DNA of 11,163 nucleotides from Mucidula mucida (taxonomy: Eukaryota; Basidiomycota; Agaricomycetes; Agaricales; Physalacriaceae): positions 1 to 11,163 of the forward strand of contig JADNYV010000992.1 in the NCBI GenBank assembly GCA_015501055.1, read 5' to 3'. How positions within the stretch are numbered: position 1 is the first letter of the stretch; each line of letters begins with the position of its first letter. Shown piece by piece: positions 1-8,466 of the stretch. Below the pieces are notes generated by a model, which saw nothing but the letters and a program-made list of their open reading frames with translations, had not been told where the DNA came from and made no database searches. Position numbers and translations under genes: made by a program.

Positions 1-972
1 TGAAAGACGTACGGCTGTCCAAGGAGATACGCGGGCTACATGACGTGAGAATGATATGGACATGGAAGACGAAGAAGATGAGCGCACAGAGTATGATTGG
101 ATACTCGCATCGCGCATCTTTGACCGCAGGTAAGGATCGACGGAAACAACGAGGGTCTTTACCAAGATCCCGCCGTGAAGCGGTACACTTTCCAGGTCGA
201 TAGTCTGACTCGTGTCGTGCACCAGCGTTTGACCGGGTACTGGGTAGCCTAAGATCGAAGGGATTCAAGTCAGTCCAACATGATGAATCGAGCGTCAAGA
301 CATGCCAGTCGGGATCTCGTTGAAGAGGACAGCCGAGTTCTGGATGGGTGGCATTCAATGTTGTGATGTAGTTTTAGAGTGTAGACGGCACCACAATTCG
401 CCTTTATAGCCTGCCAGTGAGCACCCAAAGAAGAGACATGACTGTTGTAGTGACGTTTTTTCCACACGAGTTCCGTAGGAGGGCGGATGACTGATACGAG
501 CAGATGATGCTTTGAGTGAGCGGTTGAATAATGTTCCCAGGCTAGTGGAGCACTCACTTTGAACCGAAGTTGCTTCGTTAGGTTCACACACGGCACGGCG
601 CGGATTACTGTTGCTTGATGGTGAATACAGACTGCATAGTCTATCTGAAGAGACTTGTGCATGGGATTGATACAAGAAGATAGGCAAGATCACGAGTCAG
701 AGAGTAACGTTAACATCCATCAACGATATCAACGACGTATCTCAGGCCACTGCCGAGTGTGTTGACGAGTTCGAAGTTGATATACAACTTCTTCATTCGT
801 TCACTGCAAGAGCGAAAGCTAGCAACTACCACAAAGAACGTGAGATGGGTTTGCGATCCAGTCTATACAGAGAACGCACGGCAATTATTGAAATTGAATA
901 ACTTTCAATTCAGGAGCTTTGTACTTACAAGATGGCAAACCTCAAGGGTCGGCTTGTGTAGTTACTCGTCAA
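1..972. other. Intergenic stretch, no supported gene
   Basis: No reading frame here has recognisable family motifs. Two overlapping minus-strand frames (about 270-693) read as compositionally random protein in both frames, as expected for non-coding DNA. A short acidic plus-strand frame starts at an ATG at 56 and runs to a GTAAGG at 130, which resembles a splice donor, but 25 codons are too few to support a gene. The right end (roughly 880-972) must hold the 3' untranslated region of the kinase gene read leftward from 973; no polyadenylation signal is convincing. The left edge may contain the end of a gene lying outside the window. Confidence 0.5.
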
Positions 973-3649
973 TCAGACGGTACAAGCCTTCTTCGAGCCA
1001 CCCAGTTTCCTCTTCTTGTGCGCAGGACCATCATCGCCTGTACCGTGTTCTACAAACCTACGCCACCCCATGCCGTCCAACCTCTGGCTTATACTGGCGG
1101 GACTCCTCGCGTGCAGATCCTCGATGCCCACCTCCTCCGAAGAGAACTCATTTCGGTGAAAGTCGTACATGGTGACCGGAGACGAGCCTTCCGGGGCGCG
1201 TTCCGCACCCGCCCTCCCTGGTTGAGGGAAGAGGGATATCGCGGGAAAAGGTTGGGTGGGAAGCGGAATCTTCTTCGCATGACGACGCAAAGTCTCATGT
1301 AACCAGTTTGGGTCCGCAAGGCGTTCCAGCTTCGCCTTGTAAATCGCCACCGGATTGTCCTCGTCTACTTCGCCCCCTTTCTCCAGTCGAGCCTCGTATC
1401 TCTGAACTGCTTCCGCCGTTGGCTGCCTGTATCGAACGAGCAACAATCCCGCAAGCTCAGTCAGCAAGTTGTTGAAACCCGGCACCTTGAATGTCGCCAG
1501 CTCGTTGGAATCATGCGCACATGCGGGCAACTCCGTCCGCTTGAATTGCCCGCCCTTCGGACGACCAAATTCGTCGAGGGCTTTGGAGTCGAAAAGGTTG
1601 AGAAGCTTCTGAGAGAGCTCAGTGGGTTCAAGTGAGTGCTTCAGGTATCGAAGCGCGGTATGAACAAGAACCCAGAATGCGGACTCCTTATCGTCGTCAA
1701 GGGTATTAACGACGGCTTCCTTGTCCTTCCCGCCTTGCAAAAGGCCGATAGACATGAATTGCCAAGTGCCCTAGCGATTATGTTAGAGGCTATAGCATAG
1801 ATATATCCAAGCACATACTGTGCGTTGTGGATGATGAGTGAGGGCTTCAGAGTCCAAAACTAGGCAAAGATCCCAATCGATAAGAAGTCCTCTGTGCGCA
1901 GGAGTAATCATGATGTTTCCGCTACTGATATCTCGATGCATAATACGGGCGTAAGCAAAAGCGCATTGCGCCGCTGAGATGTAAGATTGAAATCGGCAAG
2001 ATAATAGAGCGATGATGAGCATACCTTCCATAGCGTCGGCGATACAATTGACCAAGACTTTACAATCACCGAAAGCGCTGAGATCCCGGGCTACGGTGTC
2101 GAGGAAGATGCGATGGCATTGAAGAGGGTTTTGAAGGCGGAAGTAGCTGCTGTCGCGAAGAGGATACGCCGAAAGCTTAAAACAAGCTTCATGCGTCTGT
2201 GTTCGCATGCCCTCGACATCACCACCAGCGACCATAGTAGCAACGTGCGGTACCTTTTTCTCCGCAAGAATGTCATAGATCTCTGCCTCGGGTCGCGTGC
2301 CGGGTGACTCCTCCCGCCAATAATCCTTCATGAAAAGAAGACTCCCATGCTTGGATTTCGTCAACTGATCGCGTTCTTTGCCAGGATTACGGGTAAAGGA
2401 ACAATCGTACGCCAAAGAACGTCGAGTAGAGCGCGAGAATGGGGAGATGCACGTATCCTCGAAAATAGGCGCAGGAACAATGAAGGACCGCTCGGCGCTG
2501 TCGCCAAAGTTGACAGTCATGCGCAGGAAGTGGTCTTGTGGGAGCGTTGCGCCCATTTCGTACCTCGTCTGCGCGTTGCAATGCCACATGTCTCTATCAT
2601 ACTTCTGAAACTGCACCAGGGCAGCTTTGGCGTCTGGATCGTTGCGAGGTATTTCAACCACTGTGGGATCGTAGCCGCGCTGCTCGGCAGTGAGCTGCGA
2701 GAACCGGAGGTAAAACTTGAACAGGATTTTGTCTCCCTCGCCATCTTGATAATTGAAGCGGCGAGAGACAACAGCGCCGCAACGATCCCAGAAAATCAAC
2801 CTCGCATAAGTGCCGAAGACCACCACACTCATAAAGTGCTTGCGGTAGGATAAGAACATCGTGATGCCGACGTACGAGGCAATCTGACCTCGGGTTTTCT
2901 GACCAAGCTCCGATTTACTCTCGCCAGGCCAGTCGTTCTCCATGGTGGGAACGTCAAGAACGGCAGATCCAACCGACGAGGAGAACACAGCGCCGGCATG
3001 GATGCTAGAGGAACAGAAGCCGGAGGAGGGCTGGCTGAGGGAAGGGTCTTCTGCAACGCCATCGGGAAAAGATCGATGGTGCTCCGCCGCGTTATCGACT
3101 GCATCGCTGTGTTCCGTCGACTCTGTTGGAGCGTCGGCATTCTCAGGGAGGTCTACAAACGGATCGGCTGCGGCAGAAACCTTGAATTCGGCGTTAGTTT
3201 CCATCAAGCGATCGACAGTAGCTTTTTCCGAGGGCAAATTATCCTCTGTGTAGTGCCCTGTGTCGACGGCAAAGCCTCGACACTCCCCATCGGGTTTGCG
3301 ATACTCGCCAAACTTGGTGACGATAACGCTGGCGCCATGAGCTTCCTTCTTCTCTTTAATCGGCCAACCTTGAAGAGCGGCTGTCTACAACGCAGTCAGT
3401 AAACATCATCATCAATGTCGGGAAAAAGAAAAAGGAACTCACAAAAGCACTGTACATGTCTTTCTCGTGCTTTTTAGAGGCCATGTTGTGTAGGTCTCTT
3501 AGGCGTTCCTCAGGAATGGGTTTCTCTCGATAGGCGGCTGGCGTATCGACGTTCCATGGCATAAAGGTTTGTATGAATTCCTCTGGGCTCATTCCGACGA
3601 GGTAATGACCTTGAGTCTCCGCGGCGACACAGAGATACTGCCCCTGCAT
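973..3649 (-). CDS. FunK1-type fungal protein kinase, four exons
   Basis: This is a protein kinase of the fungal-specific FunK1 class (Pfam Pkinase_fungal), a family greatly expanded in Agaricomycetes whose substrates are largely unknown. The coding exons, in order, are 3649-3443, 3384-2025, 1973-1819 and 1770-973. They total 2520 nt, in frame, giving about 839 residues. The N-terminal FunK1 region has MSPEEFIQTFMPW (about 20-32) and a hallmark block with YRKHFMSVVVFGTYARLIFWD (about 249-269). The kinase lobes show a candidate catalytic Lys in LFMKDYWRE (K422), EAEIY as the likely helix C Glu (435/437), HRDIS (535-539), N542, DWD at 555-557 in place of DFG (usual for this family), and GTWQFMS (from 575). 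A low-complexity acidic and Ser-rich insert lies at about 140-220. The C-terminus ends in a basic KKRKL stretch that could be a nuclear signal. The usual Gly-rich loop is weak: FSRSTRR (385-391) lacks glycine. The start at 3649 is the only ATG that fits; see the separate upstream entry. The kinase assignment is firm, the exact N-terminus is not. Confidence 0.88.
1771..1818 (-). other. Intron 3 of the FunK1 kinase gene
   Basis: This 48-nt intron has a GTATGT donor, a CTAAC branch site and a GCTAG acceptor. It joins HHPQRT to GTWQFMS, which restores the RTGTWQFMS motif typical of FunK1 activation segments. Without splicing the frame ends at a stop about a dozen codons later. Confidence 0.93.
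1974..2024 (-). other. Intron 2 of the FunK1 gene, in-frame 51 nt
   Basis: Donor GTATGC and acceptor CTCAG bound 51 nt with no stop codon, so reading straight through also gives an open frame. Splicing yields DAMEAAQCAFAYARIMHRD, which matches the usual spacing of a DA-x-E-A-x(7)-Y-x-x-x-I-x-HRD helix before the catalytic loop in FunK1 kinases. Retention would add 17 hydrophobic or polar residues there. No perfect CTRAY branch site is visible. The intron is called mainly from family spacing and the splice ends. Confidence 0.75.
3385..3442 (-). other. Intron 1 of the FunK1 kinase gene
   Basis: This 58-nt intron has a GTGAGT donor, a CTGAC branch site and a TTGTAG acceptor. Splicing joins SAF to TAALQGWPIKEKK in frame and removes the in-frame run rich in Phe and Met that would otherwise interrupt the conserved region. 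All three splice elements match the fungal consensus. Confidence 0.88.
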
Positions 3650-3850
3650 GTCGCGAATATTATTGTCGACGGAGAAGCGATCTTGACCAGCAATTTTTCT
3701 AACTACTGGCGTTTGGTTTTAGGCGTTGGCGTCGTTCCAGGTATGGGTCTGGGGTGGTGTCAATGGATTCGAAGACGAAGTAGCAGCTTCGGGAGTCCTC
3801 GGCGCGGTCTTGCTAGTGTGGCTATCGTTTGTGAAGGGGAAATGGACAAG
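3650..3850 (-). pseudogene. Apparent truncated N-terminal coding sequence of the FunK1 gene
   Basis: In frame with the kinase start at 3649, the 23 codons back to 3719 read like normal FunK1 N-terminal protein (ending in FSVDNNIRD before MQGQYL). At 3719-3721 there is a TAA. Beyond it the same frame again reads like family sequence: Ser/Thr/Pro-rich, with TPPQTHTWNDANA just before the stop. No in-frame ATG is found further upstream. One reading is a nonsense change, for example CAA to TAA, with loss of the original start, so translation would now begin at M3649. The alternative is an unrecognised 5' exon and intron: CCTAAAACC followed by CCAGTAG resembles a branch site and an acceptor. The sequence cannot decide between these. 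Confidence 0.45.
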
Positions 3851-4409
3851 TGACGGAGGGGAAAGATGATATGCAAGTAGAAGCCAATAGGAGCCACGAC
3901 TCGAGACCTTTCTATAGTTGATGATTCATTGTTTCACGGCTAAATATGCCCACTGTTTCGAGACGTGTCAAGAGGTAACGAGTAACGTGATCGAATGCGA
4001 CTCGCTGGCCCGCCGAACTGCCGAACTTCGTCTTTATCTTCCAACCATCTTCAAGGGCGCACAGTATGTTATGAAACCGAGGAGAGATACAATATGGGTT
4101 CAATCTAAAGTACACGACTTAGTCATTTGGCCGGATCTTCACGCCATTCCTCCGCCCCTTCTCAGAGGTGGAGTCGCAGCGTCGCCCTGCGAAAATATAG
4201 TCAGGAAACAATCTTGCGAGCTTACTTAGGAGAAATATCGTTACCTCAGGCCAGATTCCGCTCAGCATCGCCTAGTCGACTGCAAAATCTCATCATCGCT
4301 GGCAACAGGCCTACTACCATGTAGTGTGTGCTTTGAACTACCAAGACGGAAAAAAACCTAATGTTATCCAAAACATCCAAACTTGCATCTACTACACTAT
4401 ACGGAACGC
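3851..4409. other. Intergenic stretch between the kinase 5' end and Vps62-like copy A
   Basis: Open frames on both strands here are short (up to about 100 codons), overlap each other and show no family motifs. The stretch should contain the promoter of the leftward kinase gene and, at its right end, the 3' untranslated region of Vps62-like copy A. No TATA box or terminator stands out. Confidence 0.45.
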
Positions 4410-5258
4410 TCACTCGTCACCGCCCTCGACTTTCAACGCTTCGACATCTCTCTGCTTCGCCAGTTCGTCCTCTGAGATGGTAGGCTCCTTGTGGACAGTG
4501 ATGCACTTCGACTCAAACAAGAAATCGTTACCGTAGTAGCCAGGGGTATTTGAGACATCGCGGTAGGCGGGGTCCACTCGCCAGGCATCAACAACGTTTT
4601 GCTACGGTCCAAAGAGAAAGACATATCCCTCGGCGGTGCATCATATCCTTTCACAGGAATCAAAGCCCACGGGGAAGCTCCATTTCGACTCCACGTCTTC
4701 CAGACCGAGCCATCTTTGGCGGCGTGTGTACCTTTGTCATTCCAGACTTGGAACGTGTCATCCGTCACCAACAGGTTCCTCCGGATCGCCTTAATGCCGC
4801 GCCTCTGGTCATAGTCGGGCTCCGCCCAGCCTTTATTGGTGCTGAATATGCCGCCAACCACGACGTACTCGTCGTTGGGAGGGATACCACGCCAGAGGGC
4901 AAAGTCTGTGCCCTTGTGCGAGCCAGCGTCGTCCCATACGCGCTCCCAGCCGACGACGTCACGGAGAGCGTCGGGCTCGAGGGCATGGACGACGATGCCG
5001 AGAGGAGCATTGTTCCAGTTAGATTCGGCTCCTTGCCCCAGATAATACCAGTCGGCGTCGACTGTCAATACACCTTCAGTATCGATAACAAAGATTGAAA
5101 ATTCAACATACGATTAGGGCGCCAAACAGAAATGTCCTTGCTCGCGCCTGAACCGAGTCGGTAGCCATCCTGTTCACAAATGTGACATATTTATAGGCCA
5201 ATGCCTGGGTAGGCAGGGCCTGAGGCTGAGGCTCTTCGCTCACGGTGGCGGTTTCCAT
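4410..5258 (-). pseudogene. Vps62/DUF946-like protein, copy A, with frame lesions
   Basis: The conserved core (frame 5068 to about 4600) reads WYYLGQGAESNW, GWERVWDDAGSHKGTDFALW, YVVVGGIF, IKAIRRNLL, FQVWNDKG and DGSVW. This is the repeated 'W-D-x-GS...DxxxW-x-P-P-x-x-Y-x-x-x-G' pattern of the Vps62/DUF946 beta-repeat family, a family of uncertain biochemical role. The N-terminal frame starts at an ATG at 5258 (METATVSEE...) and includes ALAYKYVTF and RTFLFG, but hits TGA at 5103-5105. The core resumes in another frame right after, and the stretch between is 2 nt shorter than in copy B. A second break lies just after SLDRSK (about 4590-4600). The frame continuing to the stop at 4410 begins AWRVDPAYRD and ends EALKVEGGDE, and comparison with copy B suggests a 4-nt deletion there. 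This is either a recent pseudogene or a gene with base-calling errors. No intron of normal size repairs either break. Confidence 0.72.
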
Positions 5259-5327
5259 GTCTGTGTGGCTCAGTGGTTTGTAAACAGAGGAATGGACTTG
5301 TGATTGAAGCTTTGCGCACTGGTGCGT

Positions 5328-5339
5328 TGAATACTTATA
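5328..5339 (-). promoter_or_regulatory. Candidate TATA box of Vps62-like copy A
   Basis: The minus strand reads TATAAGTATTCA, 70-81 bp upstream of the ATG at 5258. The identical 12-mer sits at nearly the same distance in front of copy B, while the bases around it have diverged. That supports a conserved core promoter element. Confidence 0.6.
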
Positions 5340-5759
5340 CAGCTACGCCAGCATTCCGGCTGTATGTGATGTCAGCGCCGGTTTGCATCCTGACGAACTG
5401 GTATTCAAAGTCGATCGACTCAATTCACGTCATTTTCCGGCTCCGTCGCTGGAAGAAGCTTGAATGGTTTCGACAATGTGAGTCCTCGACCAGAGAATGA
5501 ACATGTATGGATAGCATATTCCGGTGTATCCGAACAGAAGCCTAGAAATGTACGTCTGGGGATGTGTTGACGCTCTTGGCTTCGGAGTATTTGTGCCGTA
5601 CGCCGAGTTCAAGAGAATCGGAGAAGAACCTTGCGAGGAGTTTAAACAGTCCGAGCTGATGAGATTGACAGGCGCCACAAATACTCGGAACGAGAAGTTC
5701 CATGTTCTCTATATGTATGGAGGCACCTATGTTACTTAAAATTCCTCTCTGCGCGTTAA

Positions 5760-6383
5760 ATACTATGCCGGCGGTGACATCCTCGCACTCCGATCCTGGA
5801 AAGGATTTGAGGAAAACTTGTGTTCGACGCGGTTGATTGAATTAGTGGAACATGTGCATAACTTCGTATGAAAGCCTACCTTTAGGTAGGTAGAAACAGC
5901 ACAAGGTCCCCATGAGGAACGGCCGGGTGTGGAAATATTATGGTAGGCGAGACCCAATTTCCACCCAGCGACTGAGCTGAGGCTCGTTCAAGATGAATCT
6001 GATCGACGCCTCAGTCGAATCTTGGCCCACTTCGGTAATAACAGCTTTGACTCTTACGGCCACCGCAAAAAAATGAATTTTTCTACGGAATCAGTAAGAG
6101 TAAATGTAAACTTGAAAAGTGTATCGGCGAACCTGGGGGAGATTCGCGCAAGTTCAATTGAATGTCCCGGTGAGAATGTCAATGAAAAACGAGAAAGTCC
6201 AAGAAATAATATGCACTTTCGAGGCTGAAACTATACCGCTCGACTTTGCTAACTCAAGTCTAGGGCTGACCATCATCCGGCTTGTATGTCCGCTTACTTT
6301 GATTCAAAGGCTGGAGATACAAGTGCTGACTTTACGCAAAAAAGAGCCACCTTCTACAATATACTAGAGCTTATACGCGACGA
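5760..6383. other. Intergenic stretch between Vps62-like copies
   Basis: No gene is supported. The small open frames on both strands overlap and lack motifs. The stretch holds a short perfect inverted repeat at 5875-5890, the 6001-6066 block that matches 8031-8094, and the 3' flank of copy B. Confidence 0.45.
5875..5890. repeat. Short inverted repeat CCTACCT-TT-AGGTAGG
   Basis: Perfect 7-bp arms are separated by TT. It lies in non-coding DNA upstream of copy A's promoter region. It could be a dimeric factor site or chance; nothing equivalent was found upstream of copy B. Confidence 0.4.
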
Positions 6384-7216
6384 TCATTCCTCATGTTCCC
6401 CTTTCGGCGCGTCGACATCTTTCTTCGGCAAGTTGGCGGGGTCCTCTGCGACGGTAGATTCGTCCCTTGAGAAATTCAGCAATACATTCATTGACGTGAT
6501 AAAAATGAGTACCAGGATTTCAATCTACCAACAAGATCTTGCTCCGGTCCAACGAAAACGATATATCTTTCGGTGGCGCGCCGTACGAATTTAGGGGAAT
6601 CAACGCTGATGGCGAAACCCCAGTACGAGCCAACGTCTTCCAAACCGAGCCGTTTTTGGTAATGGGGGATCTTTGACCGTCGTTCCAGATTTCGAACGTG
6701 TCATCCATGACCAAGAGGTCCCTCCGAATTGCCTTAATGCCACGCTTCTGCTCAGAGTCAGGCTCCGCCCAATCTTTGTTGTCGCTGAATATTCCTCCAA
6801 CGACGACGTAGTCTTCGTTGGGAGGGACACCGCGCCAGAGGGCAAAGTCCCCGCCCTGTATCACACTACGGGGTTCCACTTCTATCACACCACGGGTTTC
6901 CCATATGCGCTCCCAACCGATGATGTCACTGAGAGCGTCGGGTTCAAGTGCTTTGACGATGAGGCCAGTAGGAGCGTGGTCCCAGTTGGACTCTGCACCT
7001 TGCCCGAGGTAGTACCAGCCGATATCAACTGTCAATGCACGATCAGCATCGAGAACAAAAGCCTGAACTGCGAGACCTACGGTTGGGCCGCCAAACAGAG
7101 AGGTGCATGCTTGCACCTGAACTAAAGTCGGTAGCCATCTTGTTTTCAAAGGTGACGCGTTTATAGGCCAGGGCGGCGGCAGGCAAGCTCTCGGGCTGAG
7201 CTTTTGTGTCGTTCAT
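6384..7216 (-). pseudogene. Vps62/DUF946-like protein, copy B, with frame lesions
   Basis: This is a tandem paralogue of copy A, roughly 70% identical by eye in the core: WYYLGQGAESNW, GWERIW, GGDFALWRGVPP, YVVVGGIF, IKAIRRDLL, FEIWNDG, NGSVW. The start chosen is the ATG at 7216 (MNDTKAQPE, then ALAYKRVTFENKMATD). At about 7125 there is one extra base relative to copy A, and the frame then changes to VQVQACTSLFGG and the core. The core frame ends at a TGA right after SKILLVD. The AWRVDPAYRD segment present in copy A is missing, and the C-terminal tail (VAEDPANLPKKDV... to the TGA at 6384-6386) survives in another frame. The core also contains a 24-bp direct duplication. The lesions differ from those in copy A, so the two decayed independently. 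A dominus intron starting GTAGAT (63 nt) was considered, but it does not restore the frame. Confidence 0.75.
6859..6901. repeat. 24-bp direct microduplication inside Vps62-like copy B
   Basis: TATCACACTACGGGGTTCC (6859-6877) and TATCACACCACGGGTTTCC (6883-6901) are two 19-mers differing at two positions, with a period of 24 bp. On the minus strand this inserts eight codons' worth of repeat (RGVIEVEP then RSVIQGG) between GWERIW and DFALWRG, where copy A has only the short DDAGSHKGT loop. The length is a multiple of three, so the frame is kept. Confidence 0.8.
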
Positions 7217-7282
7217 GATGAGGCTCTGTGTGTCTCGAGGGAAGAACGATTGACGACGTTGATGCACTCTTCCCCCATGAGC

Positions 7283-7294
7283 TGAATACTTATA
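7283..7294 (-). promoter_or_regulatory. Candidate TATA box of Vps62-like copy B
   Basis: The minus strand reads TATAAGTATTCA, 67-78 bp upstream of the ATG at 7216. It is identical to the element in front of copy A. Confidence 0.6.
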
Positions 7295-7639
7295 GTTTCG
7301 TAGTATTTGACCTGTATATAGTGTCAACGCACGGATATTACAACCTCGACCGACTCGATTGACGTCCAAGGACTTTTCCCGCCTCCATCGTAGAAGGAGC
7401 TTGACCGGAAAGGCAATGAAAACTTCCAGTACGCACGATCGCAGGGTGTCCCTGAACAGAAACAGAAGTAGCCATAGTCCGTTTGCTCTTACGCCGTACG
7501 CCGAGTACACGAGGAGCGGAGGAGAGTCTTGCGACCGACCTACAGAATCGGAGTGTACGGCAATGCACAGTCTCCACAAACATCCGGAATGAGAAGTTCC
7601 GTGTTCTGCATAGAGAAGACACGTCACTGGAGAAAGATA

Positions 7640-8466
7640 CGTTCTGGAATGTCGACTTACTCACCAGACATAAGGTTCTCCAAGTTCGCGTTCGTACTAA
7701 GTCCGGTATTGCGTCTCCGTGGTACTACTTTATCACATCATCGTTGACGAAAAAAGGGAGCGTGTGCCTTGAGGCCCATCGTCATGAGGATAGCCTGGAT
7801 TGCATACCTCCGGGTCAAACGTCCATGAAGTGAACCAGCGTGAACGGCTCTGTCTTCGTAGAAGCCATGGTAACAGAAATACTTATCCTTCGACCGCTGC
7901 GATATCCAGATTAGCCAACATCTGAATTATTTTATCAGAGAGGCTCAACTAGTGTCGCCACAGGCCAGGTCAAGTGATAAAGAGCACCGATTGTGTAGTC
8001 TCGACGGAGCACGTCAAGGAAGGTGATGAAGATCGACGCGTCGGCCGAATTCGGAAATATCATCCTGTCCAGCTTTGATCGTTACCGTCATCGCTATAAA
8101 CCGAACAAATCGCTCCTCAATATACAGATATGTACAACTACCCTACTCGAATACGCACGCTGGCCAACGATGATGACCACGACAACGGAGTCGGTGTTTT
8201 CGACACGTCGCCAACTCGATGTACTGCTCGGACTCCATCTAAATAATTGTTACAAGGCCTTGAATGGGTGACGGGACTGGATGGATACGAGAAAAAGGAT
8301 GACAAAGATAAAAGAGGTACTGGAACAGAAAGACGAAAAGGTATGGATACATATCAGAGTTGCCAAAATGTGGCTCACGATGTTATGTTACCAGGCGTGG
8401 CTCAGAACGGGCACCGACTAGCTGTTAGGGCGCCCAGATGCTTGTTGTCGCGCCGAACGTTGGTGG
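7640..8466. other. Intergenic stretch upstream of Vps62-like copy B
   Basis: No gene is supported. It contains the 8031-8094 block shared with 6001-6066 and a purine-rich plus-strand run at about 8280-8345. The right end should be the 3' untranslated region of the leftward gene ending at 8467. Plus-strand frames at 8023-8271 and 8247-8747 are open, but they read as random sequence and the second overlaps the gene on the other strand. Confidence 0.45.

Larger units (their letters stand above)
4390..6066. repeat. Tandem duplication unit 1 (Vps62-like copy A and its upstream region)
   Basis: Similarity to the second unit begins near the end of the coding region (TATACG just before the stop) and runs through the coding region and promoter. 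It continues into upstream DNA: TCGATCGACTCAATT at about 5411, CCGTACGCCGAGT at about 5597, GAGAAGTTCC at about 5692, and a block at 6001-6066 beginning GATCGACGCC. Between about 5760 and 6000 no alignment is visible. The edges are approximate; no flanking direct repeats or transposase mark them. Confidence 0.65.
6365..8094. repeat. Tandem duplication unit 2 (Vps62-like copy B and its upstream region)
   Basis: This unit is the partner of the unit starting near 4390, in the same orientation, offset by about 1.96 kb at the start codons. Matching upstream landmarks are TCGACCGACTCGATT at about 7345, CCGTACGCCGAGT at about 7495, GAGAAGTTCC at about 7590, and the block at 8031-8094 beginning GATCGACGCG. 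The divergence is high enough that the duplication is not recent. Confidence 0.62.

Noticed and set aside
56..133. Short acidic plus-strand frame (MDMEDEEDE...) ending at a GTAAGG donor-like site
   Set aside because: Only 25 codons, no family match and no convincing downstream exon; composition alone is not enough.
270..693. Two overlapping minus-strand open frames of about 110-130 codons
   Set aside because: No motifs, overlapping each other in different frames, and random composition.
883..915. Imperfect AT-rich inverted repeat near the kinase 3' end
   Set aside because: The arms are only about 6 bp when perfect; eukaryotic transcripts do not need such a hairpin terminator, so no role can be argued.
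2113..3402. Plus-strand open frames opposite the kinase
   Set aside because: They are antisense shadows of the long kinase exon, which has clear family motifs on the minus strand.
5103..5141. Possible 38-nt intron (GTATGT...CTGAAG) repairing copy A
   Set aside because: Too short for a normal fungal intron, and removing it leads straight to a TGA rather than restoring the frame.
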